Source: Oceanococcus sp.
GTDB taxonomy: Bacteria; Pseudomonadota; Gammaproteobacteria; Nevskiales; Oceanococcaceae
Direction: 5' to 3'
Assembly (NCBI GenBank): GCA_030147945.1
Contig: JASBUL010000056.1
Location: 1 to 64,000 of the forward strand
DNA length: 64,000 nucleotides
Every line of letters starts with the position of its first letter. Positions within the stretch are counted from its first letter, which is position 1. This document shows positions 8,551 through 17,267 of this stretch, in pieces. Under the pieces are notes generated by a model that saw only the letters and a list, made by a program, of their open reading frames with translations, was not told the DNA's origin and ran no database searches. The position numbers and the translations under genes were made by a program.

Positions 8551-10782
8551 TCAGAACGTGTAGGTCAGCTCGACCACAACGTTGTCTTTGTCGCGACGGA
8601 TGTTGTTCTTGGAGCCGGCGTGCATGTTGTACTGCACCTTGCCGGACCACTGCTGGCCCTTGAACCACTCGGTGCCGACCAGCACTTCGATGCGGTCTTC
8701 CAGGAAGTTCTGCTGCGGCGCCGGGGCAAAACCCTTGACGTCGTGCGCGCCGATGATGAACGGCTTGAGGTTCACGCCCCAGAACACATCGTTGTACTCG
8801 AAGGTGGTCAGGAAGCGATAGCCCCAGGCGAAGTCATCCACGAATGCATCGGTCTGCTGGGTCGGGTTGAAGGTGCCTGTGTTGACCTCTTCACCTTCCG
8901 GTGTGCCGGTGCCGTCGGCCCCGGGGCTGGCGTGGGTGCGCTGCGGGCTGGAGCCGTCAAACTGGATCAGTTCACGCGATGGCATGTCGACGATGTGCGT
9001 GAAGCCGGCCTCGACCAGCATGATGATCTGCTCCGAGCCAATGAAGTCGGCGATCGGGTTGGAACTGCCCAGAATGCGGATGCCGTTGAGCACGAACTGG
9101 CCCACCTTGAGGCGCTCGTAACCCGGGATGTAGTAGTTGGCACCACGCTCGGCGATGGTCGCATCGATATCGGTGTTGCCGCGGTAGATGGTCTCTGCGT
9201 AATCCGGCACAGCGGTGCGTGCGCCCGGCACGGTGATCGGAATGCCGTCACCCAGCAGCGGCTCCAGGATTGGTGCCAGCACCGGGCCGAGGATTTCGTC
9301 CAGCGTGCCGCCCAGGCCCGAACCCAGCAGGGTTTCGGTGCCAATGACCAGATCATTTTCCGGGAAGGCCGGTTGCAGGGCTGCGAAGATCAGGTCCGGC
9401 ATGGAGATCTGTACCGGCACATTCGGGCGGTACGAGTACTCACCGGCAATTGACCAGGAACCGATGTTGGTGTTGAAGCTGATACCAAACATGCGGATGT
9501 CTTCGGGGTAATCGACCAGACCGGTTGCGGTGTCGATCGGCAGGCAATCCACGTCGGCCGGCAGGCAGGTGGTCAGAATGTCGATGGCGGTGCCGGTTGG
9601 GCCATCACGCAAGGGGTTGCGGTCGGCGGCGTAGAACGACAGATAGGGCAGACGGCTGTGATAGTTCATGGCGTAAATGCTGAACTCGGTGCCGTTGTTG
9701 ATCATGTCGGCAAACCAGTTCAGGCGCATGCCGTACTGGCCCGTGTCCGACGGCTCGCCGCTGTCCTGGTCAACCGGGATGGTGAAAGACGTGTCGGTGA
9801 GCAGGGCGCCAAGGTCGGTCTGCAGACGGTGCGAGCCGCGCATGCGGCCATCTTCGTCCTCAACCAGCGGGTCTTCCGGGAACTGGCCCAGATTGATGTA
9901 GGCGTTGCTGTACGCACCTTCACGGTAGAGTGCGTCGAGTTCGCCGAAGAAGGTGCCGCCGGCATCCGCCTGCACGCGTTTCCAGCCGAACTGATAGAAC
10001 ACCTCACCGGTGATGCCCTGGTCCGGGAACAGGTCACCGGACAACAGCACCATGGGCACGGGCTGGAAGATTTCGTTGATCTGGCCACCCGGTTGACGCA
10101 GGCCACGGATGTCCGGCGAGTTGATCTCGTTGAGCGAGTTCAGTGCGATCAGGTTGGATTCACCCCAGCGCGCCTTCTGCGCACCGACGCTGACGCTGAG
10201 CAGACGGTCGCCGAAGAAAAAGCTGCCGTTGATGAGCAAATCCTGGACATAAATATCGGAGCCGAACAGCTCTTCCACACCGCCGTCACGTTTGGTGTAG
10301 GCCGGCTGGTAGCCACCCACACCCGGACTGACCACATCGCTGTTGTTCGGGTGATACTCGTCAAAGTCATAGTTGACGGCGTCGAAGAAGCCGATCACGC
10401 GGGTTTTGAAGGTGAAGTCATTCCAGGACGCGGTGAAGTCGGAGGTGATTTTGGCCAGACCGGCGGTGAAGTCCCACTGGTCGTAGTTCAGGTTGCCGTC
10501 GTCCTGCTTGTCAGCGAAAAACGAACCGGGCGCGTCGACCAGACGCTGATTGGGTTCGGGGTCGCCCGACAGCGAAAGGCAGTCGTCACCCTCGCACAGC
10601 GTCGGGTCGAGGTTGAGTTTGCCGATCAGCGAGGGGTCTCGCTCTTCGACGCGCACTGCGCCGGCCAGCGTGACGCGGTTGTTCCAGCTGATCCCGATGT
10701 CGTAGAAGTCGAATTCCAGTGCAAAGCTGGAACTGCTGATTCCGATGCCCGCTATGATCAGCGGCAGCTTGCGAATGCCCAT
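8551..10782 (-). CDS. DUF1302 outer-membrane beta-barrel protein
   Basis: The 743-residue protein starts with a signal peptide (Met-Gly-Ile-Arg-Lys, hydrophobic core, Ser-Phe-Ala cleavage) and then the family's opening of alternating aromatic residues with Arg-Val-Thr-Leu-Ala-Gly-Ala. It ends in Leu-Thr-Tyr-Thr-Phe, a C-terminal aromatic typical of outer-membrane barrels. I chose the ATG at 10782 because GGAAGGG precedes it; a longer frame upstream lacks a signal peptide. DUF1302 proteins usually occur with DUF1329, Ycf48-like and MMPL genes, as here, in degraders of hydrophobic compounds. A role as an uptake or export channel is inferred. Confidence 0.88.
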   Translation of the reverse strand: MGIRKLPLIIAGIGISSSSFALEFDFYDIGISWNNRVTLAGAVRVEERDPSLIGKLNLDPTLCEGDDCLSLSGDPEPNQRLVDAPGSFFADKQDDGNLNYDQWDFTAGLAKITSDFTASWNDFTFKTRVIGFFDAVNYDFDEYHPNNSDVVSPGVGGYQPAYTKRDGGVEELFGSDIYVQDLLINGSFFFGDRLLSVSVGAQKARWGESNLIALNSLNEINSPDIRGLRQPGGQINEIFQPVPMVLLSGDLFPDQGITGEVFYQFGWKRVQADAGGTFFGELDALYREGAYSNAYINLGQFPEDPLVEDEDGRMRGSHRLQTDLGALLTDTSFTIPVDQDSGEPSDTGQYGMRLNWFADMINNGTEFSIYAMNYHSRLPYLSFYAADRNPLRDGPTGTAIDILTTCLPADVDCLPIDTATGLVDYPEDIRMFGISFNTNIGSWSIAGEYSYRPNVPVQISMPDLIFAALQPAFPENDLVIGTETLLGSGLGGTLDEILGPVLAPILEPLLGDGIPITVPGARTAVPDYAETIYRGNTDIDATIAERGANYYIPGYERLKVGQFVLNGIRILGSSNPIADFIGSEQIIMLVEAGFTHIVDMPSRELIQFDGSSPQRTHASPGADGTGTPEGEEVNTGTFNPTQQTDAFVDDFAWGYRFLTTFEYNDVFWGVNLKPFIIGAHDVKGFAPAPQQNFLEDRIEVLVGTEWFKGQQWSGKVQYNMHAGSKNNIRRDKDNVVVELTYTF

Positions 10783-10843
10783 ATCCCTTCCAATCCGTTT
10801 TTTCGATGTATTTACGCGCCAGCATACGGTCGCGAATGGCGCA

Positions 10844-10872
10844 GTTGTAATGTTTCTCGGTGCAATCGTCAA
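10844..10872 (-). promoter_or_regulatory. Sigma70-like promoter for the first DUF1302 gene
   Basis: Read on the minus strand, TTGACG (10872-10867) and TACAAC (10849-10844) are 17 bp apart. They lie about 60 bp upstream of the chosen DUF1302 start, which supports that start over the longer frame. Confidence 0.5.
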
Positions 10873-11014
10873 AGGCGATGCACTGCGTCAGTGCGGGGGT
10901 TGTGTGGTTTACCTGTACGACTGTTCCATTGAATGATGTTGAGAAAACCCATCAATTCGCGCATTGTAGACCGTCCGGCGCCTGGAACCGAGTTTGGCTC
11001 GAACTGGTGCAGGA

Positions 11015-11073
11015 TTGACGCGCGACGGTGCACTGGCTAATTTGCCGCGCTTGGTTGCGCGCATTGATGCGCG
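11015..11073 (+). promoter_or_regulatory. Sigma70-like promoter and leader hairpin for the DUF1329 operon
   Basis: TTGACG at 11015-11020 and TAATTT at 11038-11043 have ideal 17-bp spacing. Just downstream, CGCGCAT and ATGCGCG (11058-11073) form a perfect palindrome with a 2-base centre, placed where a repressor site or leader hairpin would act. The leader to the ATG at 11154 would be about 100 nt. The 371-bp gap from 10783 to 11153 thus holds two outward promoters and no gene. Confidence 0.5.
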
Positions 11074-11153
11074 ATGTTGCAATGACCAGTCCGCCTGGGC
11101 TCAACCCGCCACAGGCACTACGACACGAATATGATGCAATCGGAGATGACGTC

Positions 11154-12572
11154 ATGAAAATTCTGGGAGTTCTTCCCGCCGTCGCACTGGCTCTGGCCAG
11201 CGGCTCTGCGATCGCCAAGGTTCCGGCCAGTGAGGCGGCCAAACTGGGTAATGAGCTGACTCCGGTTGGTGCCATTGCCAAGGGCAATGACGATGGTTCG
11301 ATCCCGGAATGGCGGGGTCGCGAACTGTTCACTCAGGAACAGGTTGATCTGACCCGCGCGCAGCTCGAAGAGTGGCGCGTCAGCGATCCGACCAAAGTGC
11401 GCAGCTACGTTTACAACGAGCTGGAAAAGCGCAAGGACGAGATCGGCGAGGTGATCAAGGCCAAGTTCACCATCACCAAGGCCAATTACCAGGACTACGC
11501 CGACCTGCTGACCACCGGCCACAAGGCCATGTTCGAGCGTTATGACGATTACAAGATGGTCGTCTACCCGTCGATTCGTACCGGTTTCTTCCCGCAGGTC
11601 ATCTACGATGCGACCAAGAAGAATGCGACCAATGCTGAACTGGTTGGTACCGATGATGTGAACGGCGCCGAACTGGGTTTCCCGTTCCCGATTCCGGGCA
11701 CCGGCGCTGAGGCGATCTGGAACCACAAGCTGAAATACAAGGGTGATGCGGTTCGTCGTTACAACAACCAGGCCATTGTCAAGCCGGACGGCAGCTACAA
11801 GATCTCCAAGCTGATCGAGGACGTAAAGTTCAAATACGGCAACATCAGTGAGCCGGGTGGTACCGATCTGCTGGCCTACTATCTGTCCAACGTGATCGAG
11901 CCGGCGCGTGTTGCCGGTCAGCTGACCTTGGTGCATGAAACCGCCGACGAGGGTTCGGGCGGGCGTCTGGCCTGGATTTACAACCCTGGTCTGGGTCGCG
12001 TGAACCGTGCGCCGGACGTGGGTTACGACAACCCCTACATCGGCACCGACGGTGAGCAGTTCAACGACCAGGTCGATGTGTTCAACGGTTCCCTGGACCG
12101 CTACAACTGGAAGCTGGTCGGGCGTAAGGAAATGATCATTCCTTACCACAACTACGAGCTGAACAGCCCCGAGTACAAGTACCGTGATCTGATCCAGGCG
12201 GGCCACATCAACCAGGATCTGGTGCGCTACGAAATTCACCGCGTGTGGGTCGTCGATGCCACCTTGCGTGATGGCACGCGCCATCAGTTTGCCCGTCGCA
12301 CCTTCTATCTTGACGAGGACTCCTGGTCGATCGCCGTGGTGGATGCATACGACAACCGCAACGAGCTGTGGAAGATGCAGGAAGCCTATCTGGTGACCCT
12401 GCCGTTCGTGCCCACCGTGACCGGTTCTCCCGAGGCGATTTTCGACCTCAAGAGCGGGCGCTACTTCCTCACCGCGATGACCAACGAAGACACGATCAGC
12501 GATTTCGAGGCGACCTACTCGGATTCGTTCTTCCAGCCCGCCAACCTCAAGCGTCTGGCGCGTAAACAATAA
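11154..12572 (+). CDS. DUF1329 periplasmic/outer-membrane-associated protein
   Basis: The 472-residue precursor begins with a signal peptide (Lys-Ile-Leu-Gly-Val-Leu-Pro core, cleavage after Ala-Ile-Ala). It has the DUF1329 hallmarks: an early Leu-Gly-x-Glu-Leu-Thr-Pro-Val-Gly-Ala segment and a late Tyr-His-Asn-Tyr-Glu-Leu-Asn-Ser-Pro segment. The family has a LolB/LolA-like lipid-binding look, so carriage of lipophilic cargo is plausible but unproven. GGAG sits before the ATG. It leads an operon with the Ycf48-like protein and the MMPL pump. Confidence 0.87.
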   Translation: MKILGVLPAVALALASGSAIAKVPASEAAKLGNELTPVGAIAKGNDDGSIPEWRGRELFTQEQVDLTRAQLEEWRVSDPTKVRSYVYNELEKRKDEIGEVIKAKFTITKANYQDYADLLTTGHKAMFERYDDYKMVVYPSIRTGFFPQVIYDATKKNATNAELVGTDDVNGAELGFPFPIPGTGAEAIWNHKLKYKGDAVRRYNNQAIVKPDGSYKISKLIEDVKFKYGNISEPGGTDLLAYYLSNVIEPARVAGQLTLVHETADEGSGGRLAWIYNPGLGRVNRAPDVGYDNPYIGTDGEQFNDQVDVFNGSLDRYNWKLVGRKEMIIPYHNYELNSPEYKYRDLIQAGHINQDLVRYEIHRVWVVDATLRDGTRHQFARRTFYLDEDSWSIAVVDAYDNRNELWKMQEAYLVTLPFVPTVTGSPEAIFDLKSGRYFLTAMTNEDTISDFEATYSDSFFQPANLKRLARKQ

Positions 12573-12594
12573 TTCCAAGGTCGGGGGGACGACT

Positions 12595-13620
12595 ATGGAT
12601 CTGCGTTTTGTTCGGCCGACAGCGTTTGCTGTCGGCCTTCTTTTTTCGATCAGCGCGAGTGCAGACACGTCGCTGGAGCCGCGCACGGCGCAAATCATGC
12701 CCAAGGCTGCCGAGGCCATACTCAATGACGTGACCCCGGTCGGGGATGCGTGGGTTACGGTGGGCGATCGCGGGCACATCCTGCGTTCCAGCGATGGGGA
12801 TCAGTGGCAGCAGGTGGTCACACCGGTTCAGGCCATGCTCAATCGGGTGCGTTTCTATGACGACCGTCTGGGCTGGGCTGTCGGGCACGACGGCACAGTG
12901 CTCAAGACCTCGGATGCGGGCAAGACTTGGAGCCTGATCCATTCCGATCCGGAATGGGGAAAGCCGTTCTACGACATCCTGTTCATCACTCCGGAGGTGG
13001 GGTTTGTCGTCGGTGCCAACAGCGTGTTCAAACGCACCGATGATGGCGGCAAGAGCTGGGAATTGCTGGAGCCCGACTTCACCTTCCACGGTCTGCATCT
13101 GAACTCGATCTGGAAGCTCGCCGACGGCACCATGGTGATCGGCGGCGAGAAGGGCATGATGGCGCGTTCGCTGGATCAGGGGGTGACCTGGGAGCACGTC
13201 AAAACGCCTTACGCCGGCTCCTTCTTCGGCATGATGCCCTACGCCGACAGCGGAGTGTTCGTGTATGGCCTGCGCGGCAACGTCTACGCCGCCTACGACA
13301 TCAAATCGCTGGATGTTCAGGACACCATGGAGTGGGACGAATTCTCGCTCGAGTCCTTGACCGACAATGCGCAGCTCCACGAGATGGGCTGGCACTACTA
13401 TCCCAATGACCTCAAGGAAAGCCTGTTCGGTGGTGTCGTGCTGGGGCCGACCGATGTCCTGCTGGTTGGCGTCAACGGTGCGGTTGTGCGGACCGATGGT
13501 CAGCGCATGAAAACGCTGGATACGCGACTTGAGCACACGCTGGGCAGCGCCGTGATCACGGACGAGGCTCTGGTCACCGTGGGCTTGGTGGGCATTCAGA
13601 GCGTGCCTTTTTCACGCTGA
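12595..13620 (+). CDS. Ycf48/BNR-repeat beta-propeller exported protein
   Basis: The 341-residue protein has a signal peptide (to Ala-Ser-Ala-Asp near residue 23) and repeated propeller blades with Asp-x-Gly-x-x-Trp boxes (Ser-Asp-Gly-Asp-Gln-Trp; Ser-Asp-Ala-Gly-Lys-Thr-Trp; Asp-Asp-Gly-Gly-Lys-Ser-Trp). Ycf48-like propellers assist photosystem II assembly in phototrophs, but many heterotrophs carry them beside DUF1302/DUF1329 and MMPL genes. Here a scaffold role in a periplasmic transport complex fits the context. It starts 22 bp after the DUF1329 stop. Confidence 0.87.
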   Translation: MDLRFVRPTAFAVGLLFSISASADTSLEPRTAQIMPKAAEAILNDVTPVGDAWVTVGDRGHILRSSDGDQWQQVVTPVQAMLNRVRFYDDRLGWAVGHDGTVLKTSDAGKTWSLIHSDPEWGKPFYDILFITPEVGFVVGANSVFKRTDDGGKSWELLEPDFTFHGLHLNSIWKLADGTMVIGGEKGMMARSLDQGVTWEHVKTPYAGSFFGMMPYADSGVFVYGLRGNVYAAYDIKSLDVQDTMEWDEFSLESLTDNAQLHEMGWHYYPNDLKESLFGGVVLGPTDVLLVGVNGAVVRTDGQRMKTLDTRLEHTLGSAVITDEALVTVGLVGIQSVPFSR

Positions 13621-13649
13621 CACGCAAAAAGAATAACGGGGAGTAACAA

Positions 13650-16202
13650 GTGAGCGATAACGCACCCACGGGGACCACCTGGACCGATCGCATTCTGCGC
13701 GTCGTCGAGCCACCGATCTTCAAGTATCGGCGCACCACGCTGGCCATTCTGATCGCAATCACGGCGATTCTGGCCGTGCAGGCGGCGCGGATTCACCCGG
13801 ACGCTGGCTGGCTCAAATCGATCCCGCTGGATCATCCCTACATGCAGACCTTCCAGAAGTATTACAGCGATTTCGGCGGCGCCAATACGGTGCTGTTCGC
13901 GCTGATTCAGGAAGACGGGGATATCTACAACGAAACCTTCATGCGGAAGCTGGAGGAGGCCACCAACGACATCTTCTTCATTCCCGGGGTTGACCGTGCG
14001 CGGGTGATGTCACTGTTCACCCCCAATGTGACCTACGTGGAGAACATCGAGGGTGGGCTGGCCGGTTCCAACGTGATCCCGGCGGACTACAGCCCAACCC
14101 CGGAGATGCTGGAGAAGGTCAAGTCCAACGTCGGCAAGGCGCAGGTGATCGGGCGTCTGGTGACGGAGGATCAGCGAGGCGCGCTGGTCATGTCGGAACT
14201 GCTCGAATATGACCCGGCCACCGGCGAGAAGCTGGATTACCGCGAAGTCGGCGAAGAGCTCGAAAAACTGCGCGCCAAGTACGAGGGTGACGGCGTCAAG
14301 GTGCACATCATCGGCTTTGCCAAGATCGTGCATGACATGACCAATGCAGCCCTGGAGGTGGTGCTGTTCTTCCTGCTCGCCCTGATCATGACCGGCATTT
14401 TGCTGTGGCTGTACTGCGGCTCGTTCAAGCTCGCCATGCTGCCATTGGTGTGTTCGATCGTGGCGGTGATCTGGGAGTTCGGTTTGCTCACCACCGTGGG
14501 CTTCGGGCTGGATCCCTTCGCCATTCTGGTGCCGTTCCTGGTGCTATCGGTCTCGGTGTCGCACGGCGTGCAATACGTCAATGCCTGGGTCGCCGAAGTC
14601 GACCAGGGCATGGACAAGTTCAACGCCTCGCTGGAAACCTTCCGGCGTCTGGCCATTCCGGGCACCACCGCGCTGATCACCGACGTGGCTGGTTTTGCCA
14701 CGATCTACCTGATCAACATCCAGATCATTCGTGAAATGTCGCTCAATGCGGCTTTCGGTGTGGCGGCGATCATCATCACCAACAAGATCCTGATGCCGAT
14801 CTGGCTGACCTACATCGAAATCAAGGACATGGATGCGTTCCGCGAAAAGCAGCTGCGCCGCGAACGCATGGGCGATGGGCTGTGGACCTTCCTGGCCAAG
14901 ATCACCCGCAAGGGGCCGGCCATGGTCGCACTGATTGTCAGCGCGGTGCTGCTCGGCATGTCGCTGTGGAAATACCCCTCGCTGAAGATCGGTGATGCCA
15001 TCGAAGGGGTGCCGGAGCTGCGTCCGGAATCACGTTTCAACCAGGATTTCCGGCAGATCATCGGCAACTTCGAAATCGGCGTGGACCAGCTCAAGGTGAT
15101 CGCGGAAACGCGCCCCAACGGCTGTGTCGACTACGAGCTGATGGAGCAGATCGACCGCTTCTCCTGGCATATGGAGAACCAGCCGGGCGTGCATTCGACC
15201 ATGTCGCTGCTGACCTATGCCAAGCTGGTTTATCAGGGCTTGTCGGAAGGGCGTCTGAATGCCCTGGTGCTGCCGCGGAACAAGTTTGCGCTGGCCCAGG
15301 CTACGGCCCTGGTGCCGACCACCACCGGCATTCTCAACGACGACTGCGATGCCATGGCGGTGTTCATCTTCACCACCGACCACAAGGCCGAGACGATCAA
15401 GCACCTGGTTTCCGAGATCAAGCAGTTCAACGCCGACAATGAAGCGCAGTTCTATGCCCGTGCGCCGGACACGTCGCCGCAGTACTGCGCCGACAAGCGC
15501 GCTTTGTTCAATGAGTGGCGTGCAGCGCAGGATGAATCGCTGACGCTGAGTCAGTCGGACGCATCGGAAGAGGCCATGCAGGCGGCGCGTGATCGCAGCG
15601 GCGAGCTGGAGACGCAATACCAGGCCATGGATCAGAACTGCCCGGTCAACTTTGCACTGGCCAGTGGCAACGTCGGGGTCATGGCGGCGACCAACGAGGT
15701 GGTGGAAGAACAGGAACTCAAGGTGGTGTTCTACGTCTACCTGGTCATCGTGATCTTCATGTGGCTGTCATTCCGCTCGGTCGCCGGGGTGCTGTGCGTG
15801 GTGCTGCCGCTGTCGCTGGTTTCGACCATGGCCTACGCGGTCATGGCGATGCTTGATATCGGGCTCAAGGTCGCCACGCTGCCTGTGGTGGCACTGGCCG
15901 TGGGTATCGGGGTCGACTACGGCATCTACGTGTATTCCGAGATGGCTGGCGCGCTGAAGCAGGGCAAATCCCTGGAAGAGGCGTTCAAGTTCACCCTGCA
16001 CCGAACCGGCAAGGCGGTGGTCTTTATCGGGGTGTCACTGGGCCTGTCGGTTGCCACCTGGGTGATGTCCGAGCTGCAGTTCCAGATCGACATGGGGATC
16101 ATGCTGATCTTCATGTTCACCGCCAACATGTTTGGCGCGATTCTTCTGCTGCCGGCGCTGGCCCGGTTCCTGCTGCGGATACCCAAGGAGCAGCTGGACT
16201 GA
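13650..16202 (+). CDS. MMPL/RND-superfamily transporter
   Basis: The 850-residue protein has one N-terminal transmembrane helix, a large periplasmic loop, a block of helices near residues 225-400 (including the Phe-Leu-Val-Leu-Ser-Val-Ser-Val-Ser-His-Gly-Val stretch), a second large loop and a second block near 690-840 with Gly-Ile-Gly-Val-Asp-Tyr-Gly. This is the doubled RND layout shared with MmpL and hopanoid transporters. The start is GTG, with GGGGAG placed 6 bp upstream. In the operon it would energise movement of a lipophilic substrate. Length matches this subgroup. Confidence 0.9.
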   Translation: MSDNAPTGTTWTDRILRVVEPPIFKYRRTTLAILIAITAILAVQAARIHPDAGWLKSIPLDHPYMQTFQKYYSDFGGANTVLFALIQEDGDIYNETFMRKLEEATNDIFFIPGVDRARVMSLFTPNVTYVENIEGGLAGSNVIPADYSPTPEMLEKVKSNVGKAQVIGRLVTEDQRGALVMSELLEYDPATGEKLDYREVGEELEKLRAKYEGDGVKVHIIGFAKIVHDMTNAALEVVLFFLLALIMTGILLWLYCGSFKLAMLPLVCSIVAVIWEFGLLTTVGFGLDPFAILVPFLVLSVSVSHGVQYVNAWVAEVDQGMDKFNASLETFRRLAIPGTTALITDVAGFATIYLINIQIIREMSLNAAFGVAAIIITNKILMPIWLTYIEIKDMDAFREKQLRRERMGDGLWTFLAKITRKGPAMVALIVSAVLLGMSLWKYPSLKIGDAIEGVPELRPESRFNQDFRQIIGNFEIGVDQLKVIAETRPNGCVDYELMEQIDRFSWHMENQPGVHSTMSLLTYAKLVYQGLSEGRLNALVLPRNKFALAQATALVPTTTGILNDDCDAMAVFIFTTDHKAETIKHLVSEIKQFNADNEAQFYARAPDTSPQYCADKRALFNEWRAAQDESLTLSQSDASEEAMQAARDRSGELETQYQAMDQNCPVNFALASGNVGVMAATNEVVEEQELKVVFYVYLVIVIFMWLSFRSVAGVLCVVLPLSLVSTMAYAVMAMLDIGLKVATLPVVALAVGIGVDYGIYVYSEMAGALKQGKSLEEAFKFTLHRTGKAVVFIGVSLGLSVATWVMSELQFQIDMGIMLIFMFTANMFGAILLLPALARFLLRIPKEQLD

Positions 16203-16219
16203 TCCAAGTCTAAGAAAAA

Positions 16220-16242
16220 GGGCGCTTCGGCGCCCTTTTTTT
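16220..16242 (+). terminator. Rho-independent terminator of the DUF1329-MMPL operon
   Basis: GGGCGC (16220-16225) and GCGCCC (16230-16235) close a TTCG tetraloop and are followed by seven T. An A-run on the other side could make it work for the minus-strand VOC gene as well. Confidence 0.9.
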
Positions 16243-16351
16243 ATGCGAGGCGTCGCCGTATGACCTCCATTCAATCGCAGGTGTTTGCGCAGTTCTGTGT
16301 GCTCTTCACACCGTTGGTTGCGCATGAGTTTCAAGGTGCCGCGGTAGCGCT

Positions 16352-16816
16352 CTATTGCAGCGCTGCGATTTCCAAAGCAGCAATGTCAATTTTCGACATG
16401 TTCATCAATGCCGCCTGAACATTTGCCGCGGCGCGACCGCCTTTACTCATCAAGATCGGTAGTGCCTTTGGCACGATCTGCCAATGTAGTCCGAATCGGT
16501 CTCTAAGCCAGCCGCATTGGCCAGCTGTGCCACCTTCCTTGAGCAACGCACCCCACAGGGCATCGGTCTCGGTTTGATCATCGGTCAATACGGAAATCGA
16601 AAAACTGTGATCGGACTGATAGGAGGGATTCCCGTTCAAGGCCATATACGGCGTGCCTGCCAGTGAAAATTCGACTACCAGAGCGGCGTCCTCTCGGTCC
16701 GCTCGCACAACATTTTCGATCGAGCTGTTGGGAATCACGCTGACGTAAAAACGCACGGCCTGTTCGGCCTCGTTGGTAAAGAAAATACAGGCTCGCGTTT
16801 TGGCTGAAAAAACCAT
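16352..16816 (-). CDS. VOC-fold (PhnB-like) protein
   Basis: The 154-residue protein has the glyoxalase/VOC pattern of the PhnB-like group: Phe-Phe-Thr-Asn-Glu-Ala-Glu-Gln-Ala-Val at the N terminus, a central Ala-Leu-Asn-Gly-Asn-Pro loop and a C-terminal Asp-Arg-Phe-Gly-Leu-His-Trp-Gln-Ile-Val signature. The ATG at 16816 lies one base after the DUF1428 stop, so the two are co-translated. An earlier ATG at 16846 would overlap the neighbour by 29 bases and is less likely. Function of these proteins is generally unknown. Confidence 0.8.
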   Translation of the reverse strand: MVFSAKTRACIFFTNEAEQAVRFYVSVIPNSSIENVVRADREDAALVVEFSLAGTPYMALNGNPSYQSDHSFSISVLTDDQTETDALWGALLKEGGTAGQCGWLRDRFGLHWQIVPKALPILMSKGGRAAANVQAALMNMSKIDIAALEIAALQ

Positions 16817-16817
16817 G

Positions 16818-17162
16818 TCACGATTCCAAGATGACGTTAAAACCACCCCAGATCATGCGCCCGCCGTCGAAGGGCATGTCATGGGGCATGTCAGGATCCT
16901 CCATGATCTTCGCCCAGCCGGCATCCCGGGCTTGCTTGGATGGCCAGGTGATGTAGGACATGACAACGGTTTCGTCTGGTTTGCGCATAACGGCCGTGTG
17001 CAGTGAGTTGACCTGACCTTCTGGGACGTCGTCGCCCCAGCACTCGATCAGCGACAACGCACCGTGTTTCTTGAATACGGCAGCGGCCTGTATCGCGTGA
17101 GCTTTGTACGCATCTTTGTTTGCGCTGGGTACCGCTGCAACCATGCCGTCAATGTAATGCAT
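16818..17162 (-). CDS. DUF1428 protein
   Basis: The 114-residue protein matches the DUF1428 dimeric alpha/beta-barrel family: Tyr-Ile-Asp-Gly near the start, an internal Glu-Cys-Trp-Gly-Asp-Asp segment and a C-terminal Gly-Gly-Arg-Met-Ile-Trp-Gly-Gly-Phe ending. Biochemical role is unknown. It is the first gene of a two-gene unit with the VOC protein and faces the HxlR regulator across a shared promoter region. Confidence 0.88.
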   Translation of the reverse strand: MHYIDGMVAAVPSANKDAYKAHAIQAAAVFKKHGALSLIECWGDDVPEGQVNSLHTAVMRKPDETVVMSYITWPSKQARDAGWAKIMEDPDMPHDMPFDGGRMIWGGFNVILES

Positions 17163-17180
17163 GATGAAACCTCGCTACAG

Positions 17181-17217
17181 ATCGTTCCGATTGAACGATG
17201 ACGACGGTATCTATAAT
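17181..17217. promoter_or_regulatory. Operator-like palindrome and promoter between DUF1428 and HxlR genes
   Basis: ATCGTTC and GAACGAT (17181-17199, 5-bp centre) form a perfect palindrome. A TATAAT hexamer follows at 17212-17217, with TTGAAC at 17191-17196 as a possible -35 (15-bp spacer, short). The site lies in the 105-bp divergent gap and is the best candidate binding site for the HxlR protein. Confidence 0.45.
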
Positions 17218-17267
17218 TGTTCAAAAAAGCAACTGACTAGATCTTAATAACAACTTAAACTGCGCGG

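Noticed and set aside
9658-10932. Long plus-strand frame (424 codons) opposite the first DUF1302 gene
   Set aside because: It is antisense to a signal-peptide-bearing barrel gene with a clear family match and promoter; its own translation is low in recognisable motifs and arises from G+C-rich codon bias.
11118-12779. Minus-strand frame of 553 codons over the DUF1329 gene
   Set aside because: Antisense shadow. The plus-strand gene has a signal peptide, ribosome-binding site and family motifs.
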